The notes beneath the pieces were generated by a model. The model did no database searches. It was not told the origin of the DNA and was given only the letters and a program-made list of their open reading frames with translations. Below are positions 11,200-21,829 of a stretch of 64,000 bases of DNA, piece after piece (positions within the stretch are counted from its first letter, which is position 1; each line of letters begins with the position of its first letter). The position numbers and the translations under genes were made by a program. Origin of the DNA: Salvator merianae (taxonomy: Eukaryota; Chordata; Lepidosauria; Squamata; Teiidae); the NCBI GenBank assembly GCA_003586115.2, contig QVOM02000025.1, positions 89,134,950 through 89,198,949 on the forward strand. Direction: 5' to 3'.

Positions 11200-11935
11200 A
11201 GGCCAAAGGCTCAGTCAACAGGGATCTAGAGGGATATGGTTTTAAGGAACACGAGCTCAGCTTCCATTTTGAAATCTCAGCCAATGGGGATGGAGGGTTA
11301 AGGGTACATATTTGTCTCAATGGGGTAGCAGATATTTTAGTGGCTTTAGGGAAATCAGGTTATCTGAACAGTTATAAAAAAAACAGACTTGTGCACAAGC
11401 AAAAAAAAAAATGGATGCAAATATTTACGGTTATGCAGAAGATCTTAAAGATAAACATTCCTTTTAAACCGGAACTTTACTTATTGGGGATTATAGAAAA
11501 TAAATTTGAGGGTGTCGATGTTTTAATGCAAAATATGGTAACTGCAGCTAGAACTGTATGTCCACAGAAATGGAGAGAGGACAAAATACCTACAGTGGTT
11601 GGTCAAAATGATGGACCTTGCCGAGATGGACAAACTGACTAACTTACTGAGAAATAAGGGAGTTGATAGGTTTTATGAAAACTGGAAACCCTTTATGGAC
11701 TTTCTACAAGAATTGGAAAGTGGACTTGTGATTGCTGGATTTGAAGAATGAAGAGGAAAGAAGACAATCGGTAGAAGAAGAGAACTGAGTGATCAGGAGG
11801 GGCAAGAAACATGGAACACAGAAGAAACTTTGGAAGAAGGAAGAAGTCAACATGAAATAATGTGAGTTTATGAATTTCTGAATTAAATATAAATTTTATA
11901 TGTGGGTTAAATAGTTAAATTAAAAAACAAAAACA
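11200..11935 (+). pseudogene. L1-type LINE ORF2 end and 3' UTR
   Basis: A frame from 11340 reads KPELYLLGIIENKFEGVDVL and then MVTAARTVCPQKWREDKIPT, the L1 ORF2 region after the Cys/His domain. After about 11590 the homology moves to another frame (MDLAEMDKLTNLLRNKG, then WKPFMDFLQELE) until a stop near 11748. The AT-rich 3' UTR ends near 11935 in A-rich sequence. One frameshift is evident, so it is inactive. Confidence 0.8.
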
Positions 11936-12354
11936 TGATTTCCCCTTAGGGGCTTGGCAGAGCAAAGGATAAGGGAAGAGAAACTGGCATCTCTGTGGAC
12001 AATGCAATGATGCCATGCCGTGGCATAGTCAGGGAAAAGGGCTAGAAAAGTGGCATTCCTGTGGATCCTGCAATGGTGTCATTGCCGATTCTGGTGCCAG
12101 GACTCCCATGAGATGCCACTTTATCTGCCCTTTACTCGGGCTCTGGCACTAGCACTGGCAATGACACCATTGCAGGCCCACAGATATTCCACATTGCCTG
12201 GCTCTTTCTGGGGCTTTCTGCTGTATGTGATTCTTGATCGTGGTATGAGAGAAATTCTGGAATGCAATCTCTGGATGCTGAGGTTGTGCAAAACAGCTCT
12301 AAGTTTGTGCATGGCATTCAAGGCCAAGAGAATCAGGCCTGCTGAAGAATCAAT
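11936..12354. repeat. Region with perfect 20-bp inverted repeat
   Basis: Positions 12067-12086 (CCTGCAATGGTGTCATTGCC) are the exact reverse complement of 12157-12176, giving a stem with a 70-base loop. A weaker direct copy of the left arm lies about 62 bp upstream (near 11985-12025). This is probably a further foldback element of unassigned family. The overlapping frames on both strands here are by-products of the symmetry. Confidence 0.5.
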
Positions 12355-12612
12355 GGCCCTTTCCACACTTATGTGTGGTGCTCCAGGACAGGGTGGTTCA
12401 CCCTGCCCTGGAACAAGCAATCCATCCCAAGCTTCTGGAGCAGAATAGGGCTGTGTTGTGGGATACTGGTGCCCTAGCCCAGACCACACTTTGTCCAATG
12501 GGATGAAGCATGGTTGGAGTGGGCGCGGCTTGGCCTAGTCTGCGCTCAGATGCAGACTGATGCCCCTTATTCTGGGATTTGTTCCAGAATTAGGGGCAGT
12601 GCAGAAAGTGAC
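12355..12612. mobile_element. FB1 foldback, divergent
   Basis: Begins GGCCCTTTCCACACTT and ends GGGGCAGTGCAGAAAGTG. Its right half (CCTAGTCTGCGCTCAGATGC, CCCTTATTCTGGGATTTG) is colinear with the end of the element at 32.61-33.05 kb. Confidence 0.6.
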
Positions 12613-13397
12613 TAAGTTTTGGGGTGATGATTGTGGTGATGAATTTTCCCTTGTGGCTTTAGGTTTCAGGCTGCAGGTTTATCCCAATTCCTTTTCAGCA
12701 TCTCTCTTTAAATAAACAGGGGAAAGGATTGAACAAATGAAAATAGGAAGTCAATTAAAATCAACTCCATCATAAAAGGTGCTTAGCCAAACACAAAAAA
12801 ACCAGGAATGCTATTTTTATACAAGATTACGCTTGTTGTTCATGCTTCCAAACTCAGACTAAATTAAGAGCCTAGTACCATTAAACTGCAACCTTTAACT
12901 GGAGCTCCTGCAATTGGCAACACAAAAGCACCCAATGCTGTCAAATCGATTGATAGCAAAGGAAGGCAAAATTAAAGCACAGGATTCATTTTTCTTTTCT
13001 TTATAAAAATTGATCTCTTTCTTTTTCGTTTTTACGTTATTGCAGTTCGGGCTTTCTTTTCCTTTTTATATACAGAAAAAAACATCTTTTTGTCAAAATG
13101 GCAAAATCAATGCAACCTAATGGTGACACCAAGGATGGGGAAGGAAAGAGGAGTAGGCAAAAATTCAGAATATAGCCAAGCTTTTCCAAAGCTATTAGCT
13201 GCTGTAACTAAAAAGAATGTATGTGCGTATGTGCAGAATACCACTTAACATCCATCAAATAGCAATTGACTGGCAATGGCCACAGTTTTAGATGACTTTT
13301 TTTAAAAAAAGGTGTATACAGTCATCCCTCATTATTTTTGAGGACTCTGTTTCAGAAGAACTGTGAGAATGCAAAAATTCAGAAATAATAGAATCAT
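12613..13397. other. Non-repetitive stretch, conserved-noncoding candidate
   Basis: No repeat family is visible. The part from about 12720 to 12990 has even composition with CAATTGG, ATCGATTGATAG and TTAAAAT words of the kind found in developmental enhancers, and lacks the decay pattern of the surrounding transposons. T-rich runs follow at 12985-13090. Whether it is conserved cannot be judged from one sequence. Confidence 0.25.
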
Positions 13398-13616
13398 AGG
13401 GCATTTCTGCACTTACCAGTATCCCAGTATAATAGTAGGCCCAGAACCCTTCTGGACCTCTCATTCCACACTCTTGTGTGGAACAGAAGAGACCCCACCC
13501 CTTGCTAAGCTGCTTCATTTGCAATGGATGTAGTCTAGCCTGCCTAGATGGCCAGAGTGGCTGCCTAGACTGGGATACCAGTAGAACTTTTTTAAAAGGC
13601 TTAGTGATACTCCAGG
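13398..13616 (+). mobile_element. FB1 long variant, left part
   Basis: Begins GGGCATTTCTGCACTTACC and follows the 9545-9680 copy block by block (TCTTCCACACTC-like, AGAAGAGACCCCACCCC, GCAATGGATGTAGTC). It is cut at about 13616 by a LINE tail and resumes at 13899. Confidence 0.6.
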
Positions 13617-13898
13617 AACCACAGCCTGGATAGCTTTAAGAAAGGATTGGGCAGATTCATGGAGGTCAGGTGTATCAATGGCTACTAGAATGGATGTCCA
13701 GGTGCTGCCTCCAGGCTGGAGAGACAGGCAGGATGCCTCTAAAGGCCATTTGCAGGGAGTCGAGAGCAAGTGAAGGTTATGCTTTGGTCTTCTGCTTGGG
13801 AATGCCTCGAAGCAATTGGTGGGCCACTAGTTGAGACAGGATGCTGGACTAGATGGCTGTGGCCTGATCCAGCAAGGCTCCTCTTATGTTCTTATGTT
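13617..13898 (+). mobile_element. CR1/L2-like LINE 3' end, inserted in FB1
   Basis: Runs from the last ORF2 codons (SLDSFKKGLGRFME near 13630-13670) through GCTACTAGAATGGATG and AGGATGCTGGACTAGATGGC to the tail CTCTTATGTTCTTATG. It splits an FB1 element, so it is younger than that element. Confidence 0.75.
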
Positions 13899-14230
13899 CA
13901 CTATAATGGAACAGGGAGGGATGTGTAAGGGTGCATGCCTCTTTGTTCTGGTTTAGCAGGGGAGTCCATTTTGGAAGCGCACCAAATTGCATCACCAAAA
14001 TGGGTCCCCCTGAGGTTTTGAGTCCGGGAACATTCATTCCTAGTCATTGGAGTCCTTGCAGCAGGTTCCAGAGATTGCATGAGCTTTGAAGTGGTGCAGA
14101 GCAGTAAGGCAGCTGTGCCAGAACAGGCTGTCCAAGTGCAGATGGCTTTGTTTCAGGACAACTAGACTACACCAGCTGAGGACCATTCCAGGAAGAACAG
14201 TTCCAGCTGGAGTGCTGTAGCCCCTTAGGT
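13899..14230 (+). mobile_element. FB1 long variant, right part
   Basis: Continues the interrupted element: TGGTTTAGCAGGGGAGTCC and CACCAAATTGCATCACC match the copy at 9690-9750. The end near 14220 has no clean duplication. Confidence 0.55.
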
Positions 14231-14237
14231 ACGGAAA

Positions 14238-14850
14238 TGATCATAGAATCATAGACTTGGGAGGAACCTCTAGAGTCATCGAGTCCAACCCCCTGCTTAA
14301 TGCAGGATCCACTAAACCATCCCAGACAAATGTCTGTCCAGCCTCTCCTTGAAGACCCCCAGTGAAGGAGAGCCCACCACCTCCTGTGGCAACCTGTTCC
14401 AGTGACTGATTGCCCTTACCGTCAGAAAGTTTTTTCTAATATTTAGTCTGTATCTGCTCCCTTGAAATTTCATCCCATTGTTTCTAGTCCTTCCTTCTTG
14501 TGCAACTGAGAATAGGGCCAATCCTTCTGCACTGTGACAGCCCTTCGGATACTTGAAAACAGCTATCATGTCTCCTCTCAGTCTTCTCTTCTGCAGGCTA
14601 AACATTCCTAGGTCCTTTAACCGTTCCTCGTAGGACATGGTTTGCAGACCAGTCACCAGTTTGATAGTCCTCCTCTGAACTTGCTCCAGTTTGTCAATGT
14701 CTTTTTTTAAATTGAGGTGCCCAGAACTGGACACAGTACTCCAGATGGGGTATGGCCAAGGTAGAGTAAAGAGGGATAATTGCTTCTCGTGCTCTAGACT
14801 CTGTGCTCCTTTTGATACATCCCAGGAGCTGTTAGGGCTCCAAATATCAG
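14238..14850 (-). pseudogene. CR1 LINE, ORF2 C-terminus and 3' end
   Basis: The minus strand is open from 14734 to 14312 and reads [57 protein letters not shown] and SPSLGVFKERLDRHLS, the standard CR1 ORF2 C-terminus. Downstream (toward 14238) is the CR1 3' UTR ending in the typical ATTCTATGAT octamer region. Sequence from 14735 to about 14850 continues ORF2 with breaks. It is a 5'-truncated copy, as most CR1 copies are. Confidence 0.9.
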
Positions 14851-15127
14851 CTTGTCCAGTGAGGAATGCAAGATGTAGAAAGGTTGGTGTTTTTCTTTTT
14901 AAAGATCTTGAACAAACACAGCAAGCACCAGTGTAAAAAAAAAGTGTGTTTTTTTTTCTTCCTGGACCCCTCCACCCTTACCATTCAGACTTTCATGTGT
15001 CCAGCAGTTACCTCTAAATTAATTGCATTAGAATGATGGAGGAAGAGCAGACACAAACCAATTACTGAATAGAGTGTAGGCCATTTACTGAATATTGGCA
15101 GAATAGAGTACATATGTACCATTTAAA

Positions 15128-15248
15128 CAGCGGCAGCCCGTGACTTTAAGGACGGGTGTTCGCGCCCCGCGCAAAGTGTGCCATGGCTGTTCACGGGGCC
15201 TCCAGGCCTCCATACTGCCGCAGCAGGTAAAGTCACGGGCCATCGCTG
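15128..15248. mobile_element. FB3 foldback element (hAT-like)
   Basis: A 121-bp palindrome from CAGCGGCAGCCCGTGAC to GTCACGGGCCATCGCTG. The flanks CATTTAAA (15120-15127) and CACTTAAG (15249-15256) match at 6 of 8 positions, a worn target duplication. Confidence 0.75.
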
Positions 15249-15649
15249 CACTTAAGACCCAGAAGTTTAACTTAATGTGTTATAAATGGGTCAAAGTGAT
15301 GCAAAGAAAGTGTGCATATCGTGCATCCAACCTTTTTTTTTTTTTTTTACTTTGTGTGTTTTTGTCCCAAATCAAATTTTGCATTTTGCAGAATGTGCTT
15401 TTTTGGTATAGCAAAGCAGGAGTATCCACTATTTTTTTGGCAGATGGGCACAACTGAAACACATATGGGTATGAGCCACGCACATCACCCTAGCAAATGC
15501 CAGATCTGATATGTCAAATCATAACATTGGCATTAAAAATACAATAATTTATATTTTTTAAAGAAATCACTTTAAATATCAAAAAGGGTGAACAAATGAC
15601 AATTCTGCATTTAGATTTGGTTGGTTTGTATTTTCACACACAACTGTGA
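15249..15649. other. No feature recognised
   Basis: About 400 bp with a T run at 15331-15348 and otherwise unique sequence. Confidence 0.45.
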
Positions 15650-15801
15650 GGCCTTTTCTGCACTGGGCCTTATTCCGGATTATACCCCAGAATAGGGACC
15701 TGCCATCTTCCCAGGGCTCTGCCGTAGTCTGAACCAGCATCCGAATGGCAGGCCGCTATTCCAGGATATAATCTGGAATAAAGCCCAGTGCAGAAAGGGT
15801 C
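15650..15801. mobile_element. FB1 foldback element
   Basis: Ends GGCCTTTTCTGCACTGGG and CCCAGTGCAGAAAGGGTC. Inner arms CCTTATTCCGGATTATA and TATAATCTGGAATAA pair. It is a short copy of 152 bp. Confidence 0.75.
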
Positions 15802-16970
15802 TATGGCTGTGTTCAGACATAACAAAAGGGGCGCTTCAGAGGCACCTCAGAGAGACAGTGTGTGGCACTTGTGTTCTCAAGCCTTCTCTATTCAACCTTT
15901 TCTAGCACAGAATATTTTTGAGAAGGGGGAGGGCTGACTGGTGTGTGAACAATCCCATCTCAAAGTCGCCTCAGAGATGCTTTCTTTTGCTGTGTCTGAT
16001 CACTGCCTATGATTCAAACTGAAACTCGATCAATTCGTTGTGTAAATACGACCCTATTACTGATATAAAAGATCTACTTTGCACCAATAGTATTATAGAC
16101 ATCCCTTGTACTACATAGATTTGCTCAGCACTCATACACGGTCAATAAAGTGTGAATTCCCACATTCAGTGCAATCCAGTAAGGCAAGATGAGGCCTCCT
16201 TTAGTGTGCCAGTAACTTCAAGCCACCCATTCCTGACACTGTCCAGGGGGCGGAACCCAGTCTCGGTTTCGCTCTATGTGCAGAGTGGTTAAACCTCTGT
16301 TGCTCTTGGTGCTGCTATGCAGACAGTCAGTGGTGGCAGCAGTGGCCAACAGTCCAATCTGGAACCTGGTGACGGTTTGCCGGGCCCCAAATGTGCTCCA
16401 CCTCCAGGGTTATTTTGAAGGTCTCTGGTGTGCTGTTTTGATGCTGTGGAACTTTTGATCCACAGCCACAAATTTAGGCCTGGGTGAGACGTCTGTCCAG
16501 TCCATTCCTTCATGCTCCTGGTATAGAAAAAGTGTCCTGGACCAGGAACAGTCTCAATGGCACACACTACGATGCAAGTGTGGAACCTGCCTAATTGTCC
16601 CTGTGAAGCATTGAGGGATGGGAGAACTAAGACCTCTGAATGGGAGAATGCTAAGACCTCTGCTGGCCTGAGATTGAGCACCTGAAGCAAGAGGAAAACC
16701 ATGCTTTGGGATTCATTTGGATTCTCGCAATGTGCATGCTTGAATTTAGAGCAAAGAAAAGGAGTTGGAGCTGGAGTAGCACAGCTACCACTTCTCACAA
16801 GTGGGTGGTCCTTCCTCATCCCAATTTCTGACTGCACACTGCACAGCCCTCCACAAAGAGATGGCTCTTGCCAGCTTTGTTGAGATCAATTTCCTCTCTA
16901 ACACTTCCCGTTAGCAATCAGCCAGCATGACTGCTTCACTTCTATCAGCACTACCAACCAGGCAAGGAAG
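15802..16970. other. No firm feature; possible worn foldback
   Basis: Mostly unique. The part from about 16190 to 16610 has FB1-like wording (CTGTCCAGTCCATTCC, TGGACCAGGAACAGTC) but no clear ends. A 182-codon open frame on the minus strand (16289-16837) resembles no protein family. Confidence 0.3.
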
Positions 16971-16978
16971 GTGCTGAG

Positions 16979-17157
16979 CAGCGGCAGTCCGTGCCTTTAA
17001 AAGCGGGTGTTCACTCCCACCCCATCGCCGTTTGTGGGGCCACCGAGCCTCCATAGTGACGTAGTGACCTGCTGCATCACTACGGAGGCTCGGTGGCCCC
17101 ACGAACGGCGATGGGGCGGGAGCGAACACCCGCTTTTAAAGGCGCGGACCGCCGCTG
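16979..17157. mobile_element. FB3 foldback element (hAT-like)
   Basis: A 179-bp long palindrome with ends CAGCGGCAGTCCGTGCC and GGACCGCCGCTG. The flanks are GTGCTGAG at 16971-16978 and the identical GTGCTGAG at 17158-17165, a perfect 8-bp target duplication. The two arms (GGTGTTCACTCCC.., ..GGGAGCGAACACC) pair almost throughout. Confidence 0.9.
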
Positions 17158-17307
17158 GTGCTGAGCTTCTAAGACTTTTCCTCCCACCAAATGTGCCCCT
17201 GCCAACTTTCCTTTCCCATAATCCTTCAGAACCTCAGTGTGATACTGCCAGAGGAGACGGAGGGAGAGCACTGTTGCTCAAACCCCTTTCCATCAATTAC
17301 TGTCACT

Positions 17308-17497
17308 CCTTCCTTCCTTCCTTCCTTCCTTCCTTCCTTCCTTCCTTCCTTCCTTCCTTCCTTCCTTCCCTCCTTCCTTCCTTCCTTCCTTCCTTCCTTC
17401 CTTCCTTCCTTCCTTCCTTCCTTCCCTCCTTCCCTCCTTCCTTCCCTCCCTCCTTCCCTCCCTCTTTCCCCTTCCTTCCTTCCTTCCCTCCCTTCTT
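17308..17497. repeat. (TTCC)n / (GGAA)n tract
   Basis: About 190 bp of pure pyrimidine on the plus strand, with a few CTCC variants toward the right end. Long frames here (Phe-Leu-Pro-Ser or Glu-Gly-Arg-Lys repeats) are trivial. Confidence 0.95.
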
Positions 17498-18199
17498 CTC
17501 AAGCAGCAGAATCTCTGTGCCTCTCAGTCCTCAGTTTTCTGTACAGTTTTCTGTACTTACGCAGCCTGAATTTCCATAACATGGCGGCTTCATGAAATGA
17601 AACGACTGTGTTATATGAGGAACAGCTGTCCATGATCCCAGGGGAGTATATTGATTTGTTTAATTTTTATCCCTTAGGCCCTCCAAATGGCTTATAAAAT
17701 GTCAACAAAGCTCCTACTCTTGGGGCCAGAATCTAAAACACTTGATGCACGAGGAAAAGAAGAGAATGAGGAAAGAGGAAAATGAAAATGAAGCAAAGCA
17801 AAATTTTCTTTTCAGCCAAAGTGTATTAAATGGGGATAGGAAACCCTGCTGCCCTCTTTCTCCCACAGTTCAATGGAATGTCTGTGGTTATAACTTCAAA
17901 ATGTCTCTTTTTGATAAAATTCTCAGGAGATGGATGGTATCTTGGGTCAGACTAGCCATATTTGCCCCATGGATAGTGTGTTTAGATACTTATGCAACCA
18001 AGATCCTAAAAAAACAAACAAAAAACCCCACTATGGCTGTGGTTCACACTATAACAAGGTAATCCGTCTCAGGAACAGACAGGGAACTCAGGCCACGTCC
18101 AGCCTGAAACGACCTGGTCACACCTATTGGGCCTGCTTTTTCTGTACCGTCACCATGCTACTGCCACCGTGCCAAAGCTTCATGGATCCCAGAGATTTC
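17498..18199. other. No feature recognised
   Basis: A short LINE-tail-like phrase near 17640-17700 (TTTTTATCCCTTAGGCCCTC). The rest is unique by eye, with a 106-codon frame that resembles nothing. Confidence 0.4.
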
Positions 18200-18690
18200 G
18201 GGCCTGTTTGCATTTAGTGAGTGGAGCATTCCAGGTCACTCGCTGGAACGGAGCATTCACACCTGCAAACAGCTCCAGCTGACTGGAAATTAACCGAAGC
18301 CCACCTGAAGCTCACCTGAAGGTCACCAGCTGTGGTCAAGAAAATTGTAGTCTCCAAGCTCACTGGTACAATCAGGTGCAGATCGGGAGCAGTGCGTTTG
18401 TACCACTTTCTGGTTCGGAATAGTGACAGGACGGGGACTGCATGACCGCACAGGCACCGTCTGCCATTTCAAACCCAGCTCTCGCTAGGTTTGGACTTTG
18501 GGTTCTAGACCTTGGTGGCCATTCCAGACACAGCTACCAAACTAGTACGCTCCCATTCACACTTCTTCCCCAGCTGGCTGGCTTGAAGAGCATTCCAACG
18601 CTGACAGTGCAAACACTCTTCACCGTATCTGATCCTGACAGGCCCGAACCATGCTAGTTGGACCATTCAGCTGTCATAAGTGCAGCCTTT
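18200..18690 (+). mobile_element. FB2 long variant (group E)
   Basis: Starts GGGCCTGTTTGCATTTAG and is colinear with 7242-7729 (ACATTCCAGG-type block, CAGCTGTGGTCAAG, GTAGTCTCCAAGCTCACTGG, CCGTATCTGATCCTG). The right end is worn (GTCATAAGTGCAGCC). Confidence 0.75.
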
Positions 18691-19370
18691 CACCTGGTAA
18701 AAGATATGCTTCAGCATGGTGGCAGCAGAGCAGCAGCGTGGCATAGGTGGGGTGCTCCCTGCTCTGATGTGATGGCTCCAGCATGGCAGCAGTGGTGGCA
18801 CTGCAGAGATGGGGTCCTTCCTGCTCCAGAATGGTAGCAGTGGTCTGCAAAGAGGAAACACGGGGATGGGGAGCGGCATGTGTCCTTAGCCCTCACCCTG
18901 CCTCTGCAGTGGTGGCCACCACACCAGACTTTTGTGGATTAGACTTCTTTCCCTGTATCCCTTTGCCTGGGGTCCATTTCTTGCAGCAGAAATGGACTCA
19001 GTGCTGGGATAATCCATATACTCCATAGTTCCAATCAGGGAAGGAAAAATATGCAGAAAAAATGGAAACAGGCTTTCACTTCTGACCCCTCTGGGTGCAG
19101 AATGGCCTCTATTTGCATAAAAAAGTAAGATGTGACTGCGCCCTATGGTTATATTAATTATGATAGCTAAATAAAACTTCTATATCCAAATGTAGTATAG
19201 CTCTGAAACATTCCAGCAGGGGCGGATTGTATGAGGAAGGACAAATAGAAGTTCTCCCCATAGCCACGTGGCAAGTCATAGGCTTCATGTGAAGTTTCCA
19301 TGGTGCAAGAAAAGCTTTCCTTTGATCCAATTCATCCATCCAATTCATTTTGGAGACGATGGTTATTTCT
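18691..19370. other. No firm feature
   Basis: The first 200 bp has loosely repeated GGCAGCAGTGG / CAGCATGG words, perhaps a worn tandem or foldback remnant. The rest is unique by eye. Confidence 0.3.
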
Positions 19371-19756
19371 GCACTTACCTTGCTGGCCCAGTCTATTAGG
19401 ACCGAGTGAACCTGGAGCAGTTCCAGCAGCAGGAGCATGACAAATGGACCTGGTGATGCAACTGCAGCCGACAGATGTTGCTGCAGATTTTGCCATGGCG
19501 ACCCATACTGCCCTGGCTATCTACACTTCAAATGCTGCTGGCCTGGTACAGGGCTCTTCCAGCCCTTGGAGTGTGGATGGCCACTACTGCACTGGGCCAT
19601 TATCAGCCTAGCATGGTATTGTAGTAGCAGGAGGTGGGACCCCTGTAGTCTGCACTAGCATGCAGAAAAAAGAGGCCCAGAAGAGGACTATGAGGTGCTC
19701 AGATCCAGAATACAGATAAGTGCAGAAAGGCCCAAAGGTAAGTGCGGAAGGGGCCC
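19371..19756. mobile_element. FB1 long variant with doubled right end
   Basis: Starts GGTTATTTCTGCACTTACC. It has two successive right ends: ATAAGTGCAGAAAGGCCC near 19713-19731 and GTAAGTGCGGAAGGGGCCC near 19738-19756. Confidence 0.55.
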
Positions 19757-20274
19757 TAGAGGCCTAGGACGGAGTTCTGAGGAAACTGTGAGGCTTTCAG
19801 TTTATACAGATCAGCCAGAGATTTGGGCTACTGGTAGGCAGTTGCCTACCCGAGAAGTGGATCTCAGATTTGTAACAGGCAACATTTTTGCCATCTGGGA
19901 GCAGTCCGGCAGAAGCAGATCTGTTATTATAACTTCTTAAAAAAACCGAAAAAACAAAAATTGATTTATGTAAATTAAACAGCAAGAAATACCAGCACTC
20001 CAGTCAGGAGGAGAAATGCTGTTTTTACAAGCTCAATATTTCACACAGATTATTCATTCTTCTTCGTGAGCTATTACCTCTTTGCCTCCCCTTATATTTT
20101 TACTGATAGCATTAAATGCTGGATGTAGGCAATATCTTTGATCTATGGACAATTTACAGCACTGGGTTGAACAGCACAGACAAGCCAGGCTGAGATGCTC
20201 CTCTCCCCTGCTTGCCTCTTGCCTTCATTCCCTTATCTGTTTGTGCACAAACAAAAGGGCCACATAAGAGACTG
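19757..20274. other. No feature recognised
   Basis: AT-rich unique-looking stretch. Confidence 0.45.
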
Positions 20275-20475
20275 GGAGACGGCCTTACAGCCATTGATTA
20301 GGAGATGCCTCGTTGCAGAGAGCATCTGCTTTGCATGCAAAAGTGCTCCAGGTTCAGTCCTCAGCACTGCCCTGGAAAAAGGCAGCGATAAACCTCTTTT
20401 GCAAGGTCGCCAGGCAAACCGCATGGATGTGCCCAGGTTCCCCAGATGGATCTCAGAGTACCTCTGTTTTTGCAT
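20275..20475 (+). mobile_element. tRNA-derived SINE
   Basis: GAGCATCTGCTTTGCATGCA is the anticodon-arm region and CCAGGTTCAGTCCTC the B box of a tRNA-like SINE head. The A box is degraded. A SINE body of about 100 bp follows. Confidence 0.65.
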
Positions 20476-20637
20476 GTGAGCGGGCCTGGATAGCGTGGAG
20501 GAAAGGTACCACTGTTACAGGCACAGAGGTATAGTTGCAAGAGCTATGCAGAGGTCCCCCTAGGCCTATTGCCTTGTGGGGGAGAAATCCCGATCTAACT
20601 CTGGCCTCATCCTCACACAGTAAAATAAGTGGCTCTA

Positions 20638-20735
20638 AATGGAGGCACGGTGGCACAGAAGGCTAAGGCACTGATCTTTCAATAGGAGGATTGGAGTTCG
20701 AGGCTCCTGTCTGCCGTGTAGAGGGGATGAGACAC
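20638..20735 (+). mobile_element. tRNA-derived SINE, second type
   Basis: GGTGGCACAGAAGGCTAAGG resembles an A box and GGAGTTCGAGGCTCC a B box, about 35 bp apart. It is not a working tRNA gene. Confidence 0.5.
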
Positions 20736-21057
20736 GGTGTAAAACCCAGGATTATCCTGGCACTATGTTGAAATTGCCACACGTGTCCATAGCAATCCCA
20801 ACATAGCCCCAGCATATAGGAGTGAAATCCCCCAATAACATTATGGTAAGTAAATTGAGTCCCAACCCAGGCTTTTACTTATAAATTGAGAGCACTTGCC
20901 TTGTTTGGAAGCCTGCTCATGCGATCCACCATCTTGGGAATGGCCGCCACACATCTGCAGGGCCAAACCAGGCCAAAAATGGCAGCCGTGCATGCACATG
21001 CTATAGAAATACCTGGATGCATGCATCATGCCATCATTGGAGCAAGCACCCCGAGCC

Positions 21058-21126
21058 CTCGCAAACAGCCATGGCGCACTATGTGCAGGGTGCGAACACC
21101 CGGGCTTAAAGCCACCAGCCACCACT
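21058..21126. mobile_element. FB3 remnant, right arm
   Basis: GCAAACAGCCATGGCGCAC, GTGCGAACACCCGGGCTTAA and CCACCACTG follow the right arm of full FB3 copies. The left arm is not recognisable. Confidence 0.45.
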
Positions 21127-21129
21127 GGT

Positions 21130-21364
21130 CAAGCTAGAACTGAACTCCCTACCTGTAAAAAAGCAGAGTTCCAATTTGAATCAAACAAAGAGGTGTTCTA
21201 TCAGGCTTAGTGAACACACCCTGTTTGATCTGAGTTTGAGGTGTATGAATGAAACCGAACATGCCTGTTTGAAGAAAAGAGTTCAAATTCAAACTGAATA
21301 AAGGAGTGTTTGTATTGAATCGAAATGAACCAAACCTGAAAAAAAAGCTCATGCACATCTCTAT
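21130..21364. mobile_element. FB4-like element
   Basis: Rich in GTTTGA / TCAAAC words that pair internally, and ends GCTCATGCACATCTCTA, the FB4 end. The left end and target duplication are unclear. Confidence 0.45.
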
Positions 21365-21829
21365 AAGAGTCTGGCGTGCAAAATAAAAGATCTGAGGGTA
21401 GGGAGTGGAGATGCTGGTAGGTGAAGACAGTAGGCATAGGTCTGAGCAGCCTGCATGCTGAATTGTCTGCATCCTGCTAGACTGGAATTGTTACACTGCA
21501 ACCCTGGTAATTACGAACCTAAAAACTTCTTCAAGCAATATGGCGGCAAATTGGAACTTGCTTCCCGCTGTGTCAGAGGAAGCATATAAAGTTATGCAAC
21601 CTCTTTGAGGCAGGTGACTGTATTCTCATATACAACAGTTTCCATTTTGGTTCCAGAACACTTTCTTCAACTAGTGAGTGATAACCCACTACTTTTGGAC
21701 TTGCCCAGTGCTTTCTCCAAAAGATCTAGAGCTCATATTTTGTGCATGTATGCACATGTGCGCATGTTTGCACACATCTCTGTGTGTGAGCGTGTGTTTG
21801 CTAAAAATGCCCAAGCTTCATCAATCATA
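21365..21829. other. No feature recognised
   Basis: Unique-looking sequence with TGTG-rich words near 21740-21800. Confidence 0.4.

Noticed and set aside
16289..16837. 182-codon minus-strand frame
   Set aside because: Longest frame free of simple repeats on that strand, but no family motif, no support from codon pattern, and it spans what may be a worn foldback.
17007..17595. Plus-strand frames of 134-190 codons across a TTCC tract
   Set aside because: They consist of an FB3 arm and Phe-Leu-Pro-Ser repeats from the microsatellite; not coding.
20300..20372. Possible tRNA gene
   Set aside because: Only the anticodon-arm and B-box wording is present; no acceptor stem pairing and a SINE body follows.
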